Source: Siphonodentalium dalli
Taxonomy: Eukaryota > Mollusca > Scaphopoda > Gadilida > Siphonodentaliidae
DNA length: 64,000 nucleotides
Direction of reading: 5' to 3'
Assembly (NCBI GenBank): GCA_032622095.1
Contig: CP136062.1
Coordinates: forward strand, 154,252,875 to 154,316,874
Shown here: one piece after another, positions 12,902 through 24,640 of the stretch
Layout of the letters: each line of letters starts with the position of its first letter
How positions within the stretch are numbered: position 1 is the stretch's first letter
Position numbers and translations under genes: made by a program
Notes under the pieces: model-generated
What the model was told of the DNA's origin: nothing
Seen by the model: the letters and a program-made list of their open reading frames with translations, nothing else
Database searches by the model: none

Positions 12902-13227
12902 ATTACGTTCCAATGCCTCAGCTGTGGAGTGGCAACGATATCTCATTCGGAACGACGTTTACGATGAATATTTCGTTCGGCATCGATGGTACTTTATATG
13001 GGGAAGCAGAGGATTACTATGGTCCAGCAACATTAAATGGCACATGGGAAATTCAACCTAGAGCTAGGGTAATATTCATTTGGAATATTATCTCAAATGG
13101 ACACAAATCTGAGATGACAGCAGACATCAGCCAGTCGATGGATGAGATGGAGGCAGGCGAATGGCACGAACTAACCAGTCCAGGAACTGTATATAAATGG
13201 GGGGCGACATTGGAGAACCACCCATGA
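12902..13227 (+). CDS. Last coding exon of an unrecognised gene, copy 1
   Basis: A pyrimidine-rich tract ending TTTCTTTCTACAG abuts position 12902. The open frame runs from there, entering with two bases of a split codon, to TGA at 13225-13227, giving about 108 residues with one internal Met (codon 12913). The paralogous exon at 41418-41743 keeps the same acceptor, phase and stop, and most differences preserve protein character, which argues that this was real coding sequence. The peptide has PQLWSGNDISFG near its start and WHELTSPG near its end, alternates polar and hydrophobic residues like a beta-rich fold, and lacks cysteines and membrane segments. I do not recognise the family. Upstream exons are not identified. 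Copy 1 may still be functional; the nearby hAT-like element would lie in its intron or upstream. Confidence 0.55.
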
Positions 13228-13286
13228 TCAGTTCAGTAGTCAGAATCACCAACAAAACTTCAACTAATAATCCTGAATATATCTTT

Positions 13287-14106
13287 AACGATTTCTATAC
13301 TAAAGCCTCATTGATGAGTAGTCATCCCATAGTAAATGTTCAGATAATAAGTATAACCCTTTCTATACTAAATCACCATTGATGAGTAGTCATCCCATAG
13401 TAAATGTTCAGATAATAAGTATAACCCTTTCTATACTAAAGCACCATTGATGAGTAGTCATCCCATAGAAAATGTTCAGATAATAAGTATAACCCTTTCT
13501 ATACTAAAGCACCATTGATGAGTAGTCATCCCATAGTAAATGTTCAGATAATAAGTATAACCCTTTCTATACTAAATCACCATTGATGAATAGTTATCCC
13601 ATAGGAAATGTTCAGATAATGAGTTTAACCCTTTCTATACTAAAGCACCATTGCTGAGTAGTTATCCCATAGCTAGGACATGTTAGGATAATACGTATAA
13701 CCCTTTCTATACTAAAGCACCATTGATGAGTAGTCATTCCATAGGAAATGTTCCGATAATAAGTTTAACCCTTTCTATACTAAAGCACCATTTATGAGTA
13801 GTTATCCCATAGGTCATGTTCAGATAATAAGTTTAACCCTTTCTATACTAAAGTATCAATGATGAGTAGTTATCCCATAGTAAATGTTCAAATAATAAGT
13901 TTATCCCTTTCTATACTAAACCATAATTGATGAGTAGTTACCCCATAGGAAATGTTCAGCTAATAAGTTTAACCCTTTCCATACTAAAGCATTATTGATG
14001 AGTAGTTATCCCATATGAAATGTTCAGATAATAAGTTTAACCCTTTCTATACTAAAGCATCATTTACGAGTCGCTAGCTATCCCATGTTCAGATAATAAG
14101 TTCAAC
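13287..14106. repeat. 68-bp minisatellite, about 12 copies
   Basis: The unit contains CCCTTTCTATACTAAAGCAC, GATGAGTAGT and ATCCCATAG, and ends GTTCAGATAATAAGT. Copies differ by a few substitutions and small indels, with the first four most alike. It begins about 60 bp after the stop codon of the 12902-13227 exon. The paralogous locus has just one unit, at about 41803-41870. Confidence 0.95.
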
Positions 14107-14439
14107 AAACGACCAATGTTGAACTTATTATCCGAACATTTCCCTCCAATAAATAGAACTCTCATGCTACATGCACTCTACTTGTATTATCTGTCGTCTG
14201 CTTATCCTCCGCCACCCCCTCTCCACTGGTAGATGAATGATATACCATTCCGATATATACTTTTATAACTGAGTGGGAGAATCCATTTAGTATAGAAAGG
14301 GTTAAAATATCCTGGATGGGATAATTATTTCTAATGATATGTTTATTGCTTGATTGTTTCTGTTTTCAGTCGTTCCTTGTTTACATATTATATACTGCTG
14401 TTTTATTCAATCAAATTTTATATTTTATTTTATGTTGGA

Positions 14440-14626
14440 AACTAACAATTGCAATCAGATTTAATCAAAAAGTAATTGATTACATTTGCTAAAGTAATTG
14501 TAATCGTAATCGATTACATTGGAAAAAAATGTAATCAGTAATCGTAATAGTAATCATGTAAATGAAACGTAATTGTAAACTTAATCGATTACATTGCCAT
14601 GTTATCGCCCCAACCCTGGCTGGGAG
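14440..14626. repeat. Fragment of a repeat with TAATCGATTACATT motifs
   Basis: Many variants of GTAATCGATTACATTGG occur, ending at CCCCAACCCTG near 14617. On the minus strand this reads CAGGGTTGGGG, an end seen in some hAT-type MITEs. This is absent from the paralogous segment at 41.9-42.1 kb, so it looks like an insertion. The other terminus is not resolved. Confidence 0.5.
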
Positions 14627-14900
14627 TCAGTCTGAGTCAAACTAATCAAATTGTATAGACTCATGCACTTTCACTTCAAAGTTTGTTCATCCTTGTTGAA
14701 TTTGGTTTTTAGAAATCGGGCCAAGCATGTTCTAAATATAACGATGATGGTCTGGTTATATACATAAAAATGGCAGAAATTTTCAGTCAAGTAACAAAGA
14801 AATAATAGATTGTTGGATTTTACTACATCTATCGATTTTTACTCTCTCAATTGACGATGGTTCACATTAGTGGAAGTCACCTGAATCAATAAACTTTGAC

Positions 14901-15110
14901 GGGCCCTCGTGGGTTCAGTTGGTTAGGGGTACAACTCCGAGTCGTCTCGCCCTCCAGCGCATGTGATGAGGTTTCAAATCCACATGTTTCCATCGTGGTT
15001 TTTGCAACTCTAAATCATTATCTGGTGGAGTTGCCAATTACTCGCCGATGGCCAGTGGTTTGCTGCACACGGTAGATGAGTTTATCACAACACAGATTCC
15101 CAGGTAAACA
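14901..15110 (+). mobile_element. tRNA-derived SINE, 5' part
   Basis: The head resembles a tRNA with RNA polymerase III internal promoter elements: an A box-like TGGGTTCAGTTGG at 14910-14922 and a B box-like GGTTTCAAATCC at 14970-14981. The following body (GTTGCCAATTACTCGCCGAT, then GATGAGTTTATCA) also appears in reverse at 27060-27125. Together with 18655-18875 and 26935-27128 this outlines one SINE family with a tRNA head, a central body and a TCAA-rich tail. It is not a functional tRNA gene. Confidence 0.75.
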
Positions 15111-15280
15111 AACACGGTAAAGATTTGTTAGACTTGTGTATCGAGGCAACGCTTAGACTACTTAATGGAAGGACTATGGGTGACTCCATGGTATGTTCCA
15201 CTTGTTATACACCACAAGGAAGTAGTATCATTGATAATTTTATAATTGCAGAATGTTTATTTGATTCTGTTTCATTACGC

Positions 15281-15475
15281 CCTATACTATGGATTTTTAC
15301 TGTTACGCTGATCTGGCCGTGCCAATGGGGCGATGCGGATATCTTGCAGGACAACACATTTCCGGTTTCACGCGATGCGAGTTATCTTAGGAAATTGCAG
15401 TAAGGCTGATCTGGCCGTGCCAATGGAGCTGTGACAATGGGGTAATATCGCAGGACAACTCATTTCGCACATGTA
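15281..15475. repeat. Two copies of an approximately 100-bp unit
   Basis: GCTGATCTGGCCGTGCCAAT occurs near 15307 and again near 15402. Each is followed by a GCAGGACAAC-type segment and CATTTC. It is a local duplication. Confidence 0.75.
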
Positions 15476-16159
15476 TCATCGCGGATGTCTCATTGTTGCA
15501 GTATATGTAACTTTTATGACCGCGTTAATTGCTTTCGATGTTTAGGTATGAACAATGGCTCGGTCGGTCTTGAAGATTTTATTGCTGATCACAATGAATA
15601 ATATATAATGTAAGTTTGCCGATGAGAGGACGTATGTCTCAGTTAGAATGTAGAATAATGGTCGTATTGTGAAGTATCGGACGTGTATTTAATCTGATTA
15701 GTAGATTTTTGGTCCGCAGTTAGAGGATTTCTGGTGTGGTAAATGAGAAACCTGCAGTAATAAGTCGTAGTTTTTTTAATAATTTGAAGGATTAGTTGCG
15801 GAATTCTGAGGTGAGGAAACCAATATATTTTACATTATTATTGATATATATGCCTAATAATATGATCTTGATGGGCGTTACCATTTCTGACTATGGTTTT
15901 CTCGTAATTTAATGTTTTGGCGCCCAATGAGATGTCTCTGAGTGTACTCTGAGAATGGCCATTAAATGCACACCCAGTAATATAAAGAATTGCAGACCAG
16001 TATAAAATGAATGTAATACACTTAAAGGAAGATATATTTGGCATGACAAGTCAAAGGAGAGGAATGTCACTGCCATTGGGGACAAAATTTCACAAGGTTT
16101 CTTGTGTTATTTATGTGATACAGTCAAGAACCCTAACTTATCTTTCGACGTCTTACTTC
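15476..16159. other. Intergenic, nothing recognised
   Basis: AT-rich sequence leading up to the truncated LINE. No repeat pair or coding signal was supported. Confidence 0.4.
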
Positions 16160-18654
16160 AAATATGAGCAACATAATACTACAAACTGCTGACCGATCAG
16201 TTACATTCAAAACGTTTCATCATCAAAAACAACGAAAATCATTCAAACATAAGTGGTATAATAAAAACTGCATGGAAGTGAGAAAAAAACAACTTAGATC
16301 AGTGACTAACAAGCTACACAGGGACCCTCCCATAATCCACATTTTAGAAAAGACTACCATAATCTCAGAAGGAATTACAAGAAAATAATTAAACAATCAA
16401 AATTCAATTACTCCAGATCCCTGGTAGAAGAGCTTGACAATAACAGGGAAGAATAGCAAAACATTTTGGAAATATATTTGTAATCTAAAACAGGTACAAA
16501 AACAAGAGAACCCTATTAAATTGTCAGATTGGGACACATATTGTCACAGCTCTATTCAAAACATTGTCACAGCTCTATGACAGTGATGGCCTAATAGATT
16601 GAAATTCGTAGAATTACAACAATAAAACAAAAGCCCGTTAGATTTCCCTTTTAAATTTATGGAGGTTCGACAGGGAATTTATAACTTGCAATCAAATAAA
16701 GAGTCAGGTATTGACAACATACTGAATGAGTTTTTAAAGTGTGGCTGTGACATCCTATTACCTTCGCTTGTCAGATTGTTCAATATAATACTAACTGAAA
16801 GCTATTTTCCAGAGGCGTGGAATTTGGCATAAATATCATTCATCCACAAAAGTGTTTAAATAAATGAATTCAGTAACAATCGCTTTGTTAATATTACAAG
16901 TAATCTTGGAAATTTATTCACCTCCTTGCTACAGAAAAAGACTGCACAACTTTTTAGAAAATAACAAATTATACAACAAGTTTCAGGCAGGATTTCGTCC
17001 GATTACAGAACTTCAGATCACTTGAATACAATGAAAACAATTATCAACAAATACATAAATCACGATAAAAAAAACCTGTTTATACCTGCTTTGTTGACTT
17101 CTCAAAAGCATTCGATTCAGGCTAGCGACGGGAATGATTGAAAATTGCTCAAACATGGAGTTGGTGGACAATTTTATAAGATCATCAAGATTATGTACTT
17201 ACAAGCAAAATTTGTTGTAAAAAAAGGAAATTGGGTTACGAACCCAAAAATTTCACGAAAAGGCATTCGCCAGCATGTAGAACTGAGTCCCCACTTATTT
17301 ACCGTATACACAAACAATAACTGAAATTGTCTATTGTTCGATAACACATCCGATCACTCTCAAATCAACACAAACTAATCTTCTAATGTATGCTGATAAT
17401 TTGGTTCTACTTTCTGAGAGTGAATGCGGGTGACAGTCTTGTTTTGGATTCGCTGTCTACTTACTGTAATAAATGGAAACTGGCGGTGAACATTGGTAAA
17501 ACCAAAGCTGTAGTTTTTAGTAAAACAAGGAGGGGCAAATCCAAGATGGTGTCTAGCATTGACGATCATCGAGTGGAAATTGTTCATAGTTATAAATACC
17601 TAGGATTGCCTTTATTTTTTAATGGAAACACGCTGCCATATACATGGCAAAACAATCTTCAAAAGCGCTATTTTCACTTAATTCAAAAATATTTAACTTT
17701 AATTTCTCTAGTAGGGAAACAGATATGAAATTATTTGATACCCAAATTAAACCAATACTGTTATATGGATCAGAAATTTGGGTTGGGAATTATTCTACAA
17801 AGGCATATTTCAATTATCAAACACCCTTTGAAAAATTACACAATATATTCTGCAAGTATACTCTTGGGGTTTATTGAAAATCCTCAATTTGGGCATTAGA
17901 TGCGAACTTGGAAGAGAGCCAATGGCAAATTCTATTACTCAACTGGCTATAAAATACTTGCTTAGACTTGGCAACCGATAGCTTTTTAAAAGATATGTGA
18001 ACTAGACAAAGAACTCTTCAACAAAGGCAGACCGTCCTGCTATTCTATTGTCAATTCTTCTTTGACAAGATTAAACTTAAACACAGAAACATTGAATGCA
18101 GACAACTTGGAGGACCCTATATTATAGTATTACATGGATGATGTAGACAAAATTCTTCAGACCTATTCACAAGATGTTACAATGGATAACAAACTTTATT
18201 TGTTTTGAAAAATCTACAAGGAGTTATACTTATTTAACATTAGGGATACCTAAATCTCTCACCAGGCACCTGACTGCGATGAGGATCAGTGCTCATAATT
18301 TAGCCGTAGAAGGGACAGGCAGAAACGCACATATGTCTTCAATTAGAACACGAAGAACATTTTTTCCTGTTCTCTATGAAGAATATTACACAAGGAGATC
18401 ATTTATTTGCAAAACTAAATCAATAAGTTGAACCCTTACAACATGGATCAAAAGAATCTTTCAATAATTTTCGAGCTCTTCTTAGCCCGGACACAGGGTC
18501 CTCCATAGAAGTTTCACAATTTATAGTGAATTTATAGTCACCAAATATCTGATTATCTTCTCAGATCTATTCTCTATATATGTTATGTTATGACATAATT
18601 CATTGTTTTATGGTTTGTTGCAATAAATATTATCTTATCTTATCTTATCTTATC
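16160..18654 (+). mobile_element. Degenerate non-LTR retrotransposon (LINE), 5'-truncated
   Basis: Frames in all three phases carry pieces of a LINE ORF2. Near 16200-16380 is the linker that precedes the reverse transcriptase (KWYNKNCMEVRKK, then LHRDP). Near 16690-16830 are ESGIDNILNEFLK and SYFPEAWNLA. Near 16980-17130 is a SDYRTSDHLNT-like stretch. At 17383-17405 the catalytic box reads YADN instead of YADD. It is followed in a shifted frame by LSTYCNKWKLAVNIGKTKAV and YKYLGLP, and at 17730-17800 by IKPILLYGSEIW. Stops and frameshifts interrupt it many times, and the endonuclease domain is absent. The 3' end has AATAAA near 18622 and a (TATCT)n tail to 18654. The clade is uncertain. It is a dead copy. 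Confidence 0.85.
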
Positions 18655-18875
18655 ACTAAATTATCAGCCATTGAAATCACTGTTAGATTAGCTTGTGTGT
18701 GGATTTCCTCCACCACTAAAACTTGTAATGCCGTGATATAGCCGTAGTTGCTGAAAGCGACATTCAATCACATTCAATCACATTCAATCACATTCAATCA
18801 CATTCAATTCAATCACATTCAATCACATTCAATCACATTCAATCACATTCAATCAATCAACCAATCTATAAACTT
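18655..18875 (+). mobile_element. SINE 3' part with (ATTCAATCAC)n tail
   Basis: TTATCAGCCATTGAAATCAC, GGATTTCCTCCACCA and GTTGCTGAAAGCGACATT match, in inverse, the segment at 26940-27060. The tail from about 18763 is roughly ten units of CATTCAATCA, an expanded version of the TCAA-type tail. It directly follows the LINE (TATCT)n tail. Confidence 0.75.
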
Positions 18876-18879
18876 TGAA

Positions 18880-19230
18880 AATAACTTGAAAATAACCGGA
18901 CTATGCCTTTAACATGATCAGTTTGCCCTCACGAGCAGCATAGCAATTTAGCAGGATAAAATATCGTAGAAAATTTAAACTTAAACGGACATGTGCATAC
19001 TTTCCATGGTCACAGCCATTTTCCAGCTGTTTTAAATTTTTCGCACAGAAGGCATAGAAACGCTCTTTATTTATGCCATGGCAGCAACAGACTAACACGG
19101 AACTCTCTTTTCTGTTCCATGCCGTGCAAATGACCCAAACATCATGTTCAACGTTGCATTTCTTATAACTGCAATGCATATATGTGGGACTTAGCATGCT
19201 CGTAGAAAGGTAGTTCAAGTATTTATCATC
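18880..19230. repeat. Dispersed repeat (also at 37130-37400 and, inverted, in 12470-12640)
   Basis: Shared words are TTTTCCAGCTG, ACGCTCTTTAT, AACGGAACTCTCTTTTC-like text, GTTCCATGCCGTGCAAAT and AAAGGTAGTTCAAG. A 105-residue open frame on the minus strand (18901-19218) is a by-product, because the other copies do not preserve it. Confidence 0.7.
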
Positions 19231-19639
19231 ATATTTCGATAACTGGACACATTCAAAAGCGAATGTATTTTGGCGCCCAAATCACCAAGTAGATTTAAGT
19301 TGATTTGACAAGAGGTGGCTACAATCACTATGAATTGATGTTTTCACAAATTATTTTCTAAGAATTGAGGATGAAAATTTGGCTATTTTTAGAACATTAG
19401 GCTACAACATTGTTGATTGGAAATATATATTTTAAAACGGTATGAAGTGGAACGAACACGTGGCTGACTTCGATAATAACAATTCATACATGCTTTGAAA
19501 GTAAGTTCCATAGACTGTGTTGGTGTTGTCGTTTTTATTGTAGTTGGAATTGCTGCTGGGAAGAGATAGATCATCTTCAATGATTTGATGATACATTCAG
19601 TATTCACCCCTGGCCCCCGCTAATTTGCTATGATACGTG

Positions 19640-20800
19640 TTGATGTATTGGGTCCTGTGCTGGCTTAGCTATGGTGTTGATTGGTCCTGCGCTGGTTTAG
19701 CTCGGGTGTTGATGGGTCATGCGCTGGTTTAGTTATGGTGTTGATTGGTCATGTGCTGGCTTAGCTATGGCGTTGATGGGTCCTGCGCTGGTTTAGCCAT
19801 GCTGTTGATGTGTCCTGCTGGCTTAGCTATGATGTTGGGTCCTGCGCTGGTTTACATGTGATGCTGACGGGTCCTGCTGGTTTAGCAATGGTGTTGATGG
19901 GTCCTGCGCTGGTTTAGCAATGATGTTGATGGATTCTTCCTGGTTTAGCTATGATTTAATGGGCCTTGAGCTGGATCAACTATGTTGTTGACGGGTCCTG
20001 CTGGTTTAGCAATGATGTTGATGGGTCATGCGATGGTTTAGCTATGATGTAATTGGTCCTGAGCTGGTTTAGCTATGATGTTGGTGGGTCCTGAGCTGGT
20101 TTAGCTATGATGTTGATGGGTCCTGGGCTGGTTTAGCTATGATGTGGATGGGTCATGACTAGTTTAGCTATGTGATGGGTCCTTCCCTTGTTTAGCTATG
20201 ATGTTGATGGGTCCTGCGCTGGTTTAGCTGTGATGTTGATGGGTCCTCTGCTGGTTTAGGTTTAGCTATGATGTTGATGGGTCCTGAGCTGGCTTAGCTA
20301 TGATGTTGATGGGTCCTGTCTGGTTTAGCTGTGATGTTGATGGGTCCTGAACTGGTTTAGCTATGACGGGGATGGGTCTTGACTAGTTTAGCTATGATGT
20401 AATGGGCCCTGAGCTGGTTTAGCTATGATGTTGATGGATCCTGCGCTGGTTTAGCTATGTTGTTGATGGGTCCTGCGCCTGTTTAGCTGTGATGTTGATG
20501 GGTCCTGCTGGTTTAGCTATGTTGTTGATGGGTCCTGTGCCTGTTTAGTTATGATGTTGATGGGTCCTGCTGGTTTAGTTATGATGTTGATGGGTCCTGC
20601 TGGTTTAGCTATGTTGTTGATGGGTCCTGCGCCTGTTTAGTTATGATGTTGATGGGTCCTGCTGGTTTAGTTATGATGTTGATTGGTCCTGCTGGTTTAG
20701 CTACGATGTTGGTGGGTCCTGCTGGTTTAGCTATGTTGTTGATGGGTCCTGCTGTTTTGAATATGGTTGGTGGATCCTGCTGAGTTAGCTATGTTTGATA
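19640..20800. repeat. 30-32-bp minisatellite, roughly 37 copies
   Basis: The unit is close to GGTTTAGCTATGATGTTGAT followed by GGGTCCTGCGCT. Many copies lack two bases after GGGTCCTG, which gives the 30-bp variant. Copies are variable at the start and more regular after about 20040. No promoter or gene is associated. Confidence 0.95.
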
Positions 20801-20827
20801 GGTCTAAAAAAATGGTGCTGGTCATTT

Positions 20828-21225
20828 GCCGAATGAGGTTCACAGAAGGTCAATTTAGTGACACGACCACGCACGGTGGGCTAACATGACTAAATTCACC
20901 CTCTGGTGACCTCATTTTACTTAGGACTCATCTCCACTGGAAAGTATCTTTATGATCAAATTAACAAGTTTTTAGATTCTACCGTTCTTTAAAAACTTTT
21001 TTATAAAGTTTCATTTTCTTTTTGATATGGTTTAGTTTCTCTTTATCCCAAAATTGGCAGACGACACAATTCATAATAGAGGTACCCAATGGGTGCACAT
21101 CACCATGTATCTTCACCATCTGGGAACATAAGTATGTGTCTAGGTCTCCCATAGCGGATGACGCCATGCAGAATGATGTCACATGAGGGTGAATGTAGTG
21201 ATGCTAGTCCGCTGCAAATGATCAG
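20828..21225. repeat. Hairpin repeat family A, copy 2 (empty site)
   Basis: The hairpin arms near 20832-20860 and 20896-20920 are followed by the spacer module and a second half-hairpin at about 21167-21215. The spacer holds a single CCCATAGC at 21148-21155, exactly where copy 3 (35550-37108) is interrupted by a transposon. It therefore serves as a paralogous empty site. Confidence 0.8.
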
Positions 21226-21269
21226 CACCATATGTTGAGGTCTGATCTCATCTCATATAAAACATTCAC

Positions 21270-21570
21270 CCTTGTAAATTTGTTGAAATCACCAGGGTGT
21301 TTAACCCAAGAATATTGCACCCAGATGAATTAGAACCTTGTAAATATACAAATTCACCCGCGTGTTATAACAAAATTCACCCAGGTAATTTTCCTCCGCT
21401 ACTTACAACTTGGCAATTTCAGCGTTGTAATTTCACTATGGTGTTTTCACCCTGGTGATTTCAGCAATATATTTTCACCCTAGTATATTAACCTTGTATT
21501 TTCACCCTAGTGACTCCTACAGTGTATTTTCACCCTGGTGATTTCAGTCTTCTTTTCACCCTGCTGAGTT
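21270..21570. repeat. Dispersed repeat built on TTTCACCCTGGTGA words
   Basis: It aligns with 59760-60080 through ATGAATTGGAA-type words, CCGCTACTT, ACAACTTGG, TTTCACTATGGTGTTT, GTGACTCCTAC and GTGTATTTTCACCC. The internal motif TTTTCACCCTRGTGA recurs about six times, each nearly self-complementary at CACC..GGTG. Confidence 0.75.
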
Positions 21571-23000
21571 GGTATACCATATATAGTTGTTTTAATTACC
21601 CTTAGAAACCTTAAACTTTGAGGAAAATCATGGGAGGTTATATAACTGACGCATGTGATTACCTAGGTGTTAAACACTGCATGACTTCGCTGATACAATA
21701 TTCTTGCCCCAGTTTGTTAACTTTTGAGTATGACACCTGGTACTCCATTGTTTTGCACGGATTAAAAATCAAACATGATTTTCTTCTCGCAAAAATAGAC
21801 AATACACCCCCGATGCATAATGTGTTAAGGGTCATACGCACGTTTTGTCAAAATTGCATGGTATTTCAAAATGGATTTTCTCAAAATCTGTTTGGAATTT
21901 CTTTGTGAAATTTGGTACACGCGATTATTGTGACACAATAATTAAGAACCATTGACCAATTGGATATTATAATCTTATTTACTTTACTTTTTTGGCACGA
22001 GATATATTTAAAATTTCACGATTTTCTGATATCAAGAACTTCTGTAATATATATTTTTTCAAAAGTGCAGTTCATATATCCATGATAGCATATCTCAAGA
22101 TCATGAGAGGAGACTTGCTTATTCTATATTTGTGAAATTTAATGATTATTTTCTTTGAGAAAGGCAACTACCAATAATTAATTTTCTATATTTGAGAATT
22201 TGAATGCCATGCCTGTTCACCAATAAACAATTGGACTGAGATGAGTTGTGGGTCATTGGTTCATAACTAAGTTGAAGCTGAGCACCATATCTCTTAGCAC
22301 TTTGGCCTAAGTCCTGTTGATTGCTCCCTGCTTGGGTGAACCACATTGCATATAAACATTTGCTTGCATTGAGCTAGCATATTTGTGACTGATTTATTAT
22401 ACTTCCATGGTGTAACCAAGGAAGTATATTGTTCTTCTATTGGGGCCGTTTTCTGTTTAATTGGAAATATTCAGAAACTAATGGGAGGAGGACCGCGAAA
22501 TTTCTAGGGAATGTAGGCATCTAAGGGATACTGTAAATGAAGATATCGCGATTTCGGCCCAACGCTTCATCGCGGATTGAAATTATAAAAATAATTATTT
22601 GTCACTATTATTATTATTAAAATACTCGACACTTTTATAATCACTATATTTCGGAAAGTATAAGCAGTAGCACACTAAACGTTGGTAAGTATGTTGGGGC
22701 AAATGAGTTGTATCCCTTAGTCGCATAACGAATATTGTCCGCACTTTCCTCGCGGAGTTATCTCCCTTTATCTGAAAAAGGTCATTTTACTATCTCGGAA
22801 ATTAGTAGGAGCAGGGCATCCAAATTTGAACCATATGCCATACTGGCCACGGGTATCAAAACTTGTGTCCGCGCGTTCCCTGTGGAGTTACCACCCATAG
22901 ATAGGCGAACAACATACACCAGGGTGTATAAACTGAGGGTTTTTTTTTCCAGCGCTATTATTTTTGTATAGGAATAGTGATTCTGACCCGAATATACACA
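21571..23000. other. Intergenic, no gene recognised
   Basis: Contains only short open frames of up to about 96 residues, without domain-like patterns. No repeat partner within the window was recognised. Confidence 0.4.
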
Positions 23001-23004
23001 TATT

Positions 23005-23665
23005 TTTCCCGCCAAATCCAAACGGGCTTATGAAAGAGCAAGGTATTGCCGTAGCAGGTACGTCGGCATACTGTACGTACGCATCCATCATTTGACCATA
23101 TATATCAAAAGCAACCTGTCCAACGGAGAGTTCGAGTTGGGGTGGCTTGAGACTTTTGGAAAATTCCACTGAAAATCGTAAAGGGGCAAAATTTAAACAT
23201 CGAGATACATTTCTTTTTAGTAGTGCATCCGATGGGTATTGTTCGCGCGCATCTAGAATGTGATTTTCTAATTTTTAGAGGGAACGGTTTACTCGTGACA
23301 ACCCTATATACCATAAATACGTATATTTAAGTAATCTATCACTAACCTATTTTTAGCCCCAAATCCAAACGGGTTAATGAAGAAGCGAGTTTAGTGCAGG
23401 AGCACGTACGTCGGTATACTGTAGGTACGAGTCCCAAATTTTACCGCTCTACTGTAAAAATGCAACCTCCTCAACGGAGAGTTTGTGTCGGGGTGGGTTC
23501 AGATTTGGCAAATTCCACAGAAAATCAAATGGGGAAAATTACTCTAAAAATCAGATATTGAGATAAAAACTTTTCGACGAGTGAATGTGGTTAGTAGTAT
23601 CCACGCGCAAGATTAGTACGATTTTCAAAGTTTTAGAGTGGACGGTTTAACTCTGGTAGCGTGTA
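23005..23665. repeat. Diverged tandem pair of an approximately 340-bp unit
   Basis: Copy 1 (about 23008-23310) and copy 2 (about 23358-23665) share AAATCCAAACGGG, GTACGTCGG, ATACTGTA, AACGGAGAGTT, GGGGTGG, AAATTCCAC and GAACGGTTTA-type endings. A partial third copy lies at about 38930-39060 (GGGTCGAGCCTTTTGGAAAA). Confidence 0.75.
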
Positions 23666-24640
23666 ATATTGTTAACGGGTGATATATATTACTCAAATTC
23701 AAACCCACTCTTCCTGACGCAAATTCAAACGGTATTTTGAACACTGCATGTGTTTGGTAGTATATGCGGACAACTCTAACTCAACAGTATGATAAAAATG
23801 AAGCCTCCTCTCATAGAGCCAAGACAATAAGCTATTTGGTGATTGGAGTTTTGTGTGAACTTATTAATTATTCTAGCAGTTCTTGGTACCGAACGGGGCA
23901 AAAAATAAAATAATATTTTCAACCTCTCAAATGTATTAAAATTCATTGTTTTTTGTGGTCTCTTAACAATTGCTCAGATTATACATACAAAGACGATGAT
24001 ATGTGAAATGCAAGATTTTTTTCCAGTTAGATCCAGAGAAATTCTTTGTTGAAAATCTCTTGCAATTTTTGGCTGGATTTATGAAAAACGTGCGTTTCCC
24101 CTTAATATGAAATAGAGTTATACATATGTAGCTCATATCACCATGGTGCTTCGCACTGGACATTTCAACCTGGCATGTTCAAACTAAATATCGCCTTCAA
24201 ATTTGGAAACAGTTATAATATCCAGCATGACATACTTTTGTTTTTATTGGTGTGTGAAAGATTCTATACACTATTATATGATCAATACAGAGCGTTTATT
24301 ATCAGATTACAATATATGTTGGGAAATTTGGTTTACACTGGCAACTAGTACCGCAACACATTGTGGTTTATGTGCGATGAATTGCGTTTACCATAGGCAT
24401 CGATTACAGCAAATAGTATACTCTTTTACCAGATTGAATGGAAAGTTTTCCAAGGCCGGGTATGTTGTAAATCAAATTTACCACAAAATAAAATCAAAAT
24501 ACTACAATAAATTCTCATTTCACAAGAAGATTTTCAGGACACGGAACATTATATGTTATACTCTGGTAAACTCGAGAAAAACACTTGGAAAATCAGTATT
24601 TACGATGACAAGTCTAATATAGCTGAAGACCGCCCTGGTA
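23666..24640. other. Intergenic with fragmentary repeats
   Basis: 23780-23885 resembles 35365-35460 (CCTCTCATAGAGCCAAGACA-like text, then ATTAATTATTCTAGCAGTTC). A 139-residue open frame at 24203-24622 lacks an ATG start and any recognisable motif, so it is not called. Confidence 0.45.

Larger units (their letters stand above)
10290..14860. other. Segmental duplication, copy 1 (partner 41120-42230)
   Basis: Sequence at 10290-10514 resembles 41120-41345 (shared AACAATGATTAAA, CAAGTCAAATTTG and ATTGCCACAGGGG-type words). 12860-13290 matches 41360-41800, including an exon. 14090-14200 and 14630-14850 match 41870-42230. This copy is larger because it gained or kept a hAT-like element (10515-12786), expanded a 68-bp minisatellite (13287-14106), and carries extra repeat sequence at 14230-14626. 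Confidence 0.75.

Noticed and set aside
13287-14106. CRISPR array
   Set aside because: Units are 68-bp direct repeats without alternating unique spacers, in an animal-like genome. It is a minisatellite.
14901-14985. Functional tRNA gene
   Set aside because: A and B boxes are present but no clean cloverleaf or anticodon arm can be drawn, and the sequence continues into a repeated SINE body.
24203-24622. 139-codon open frame
   Set aside because: No ATG at the start of the frame and no recognisable motif. Cys/Tyr/Ile-rich composition follows AT-rich DNA.
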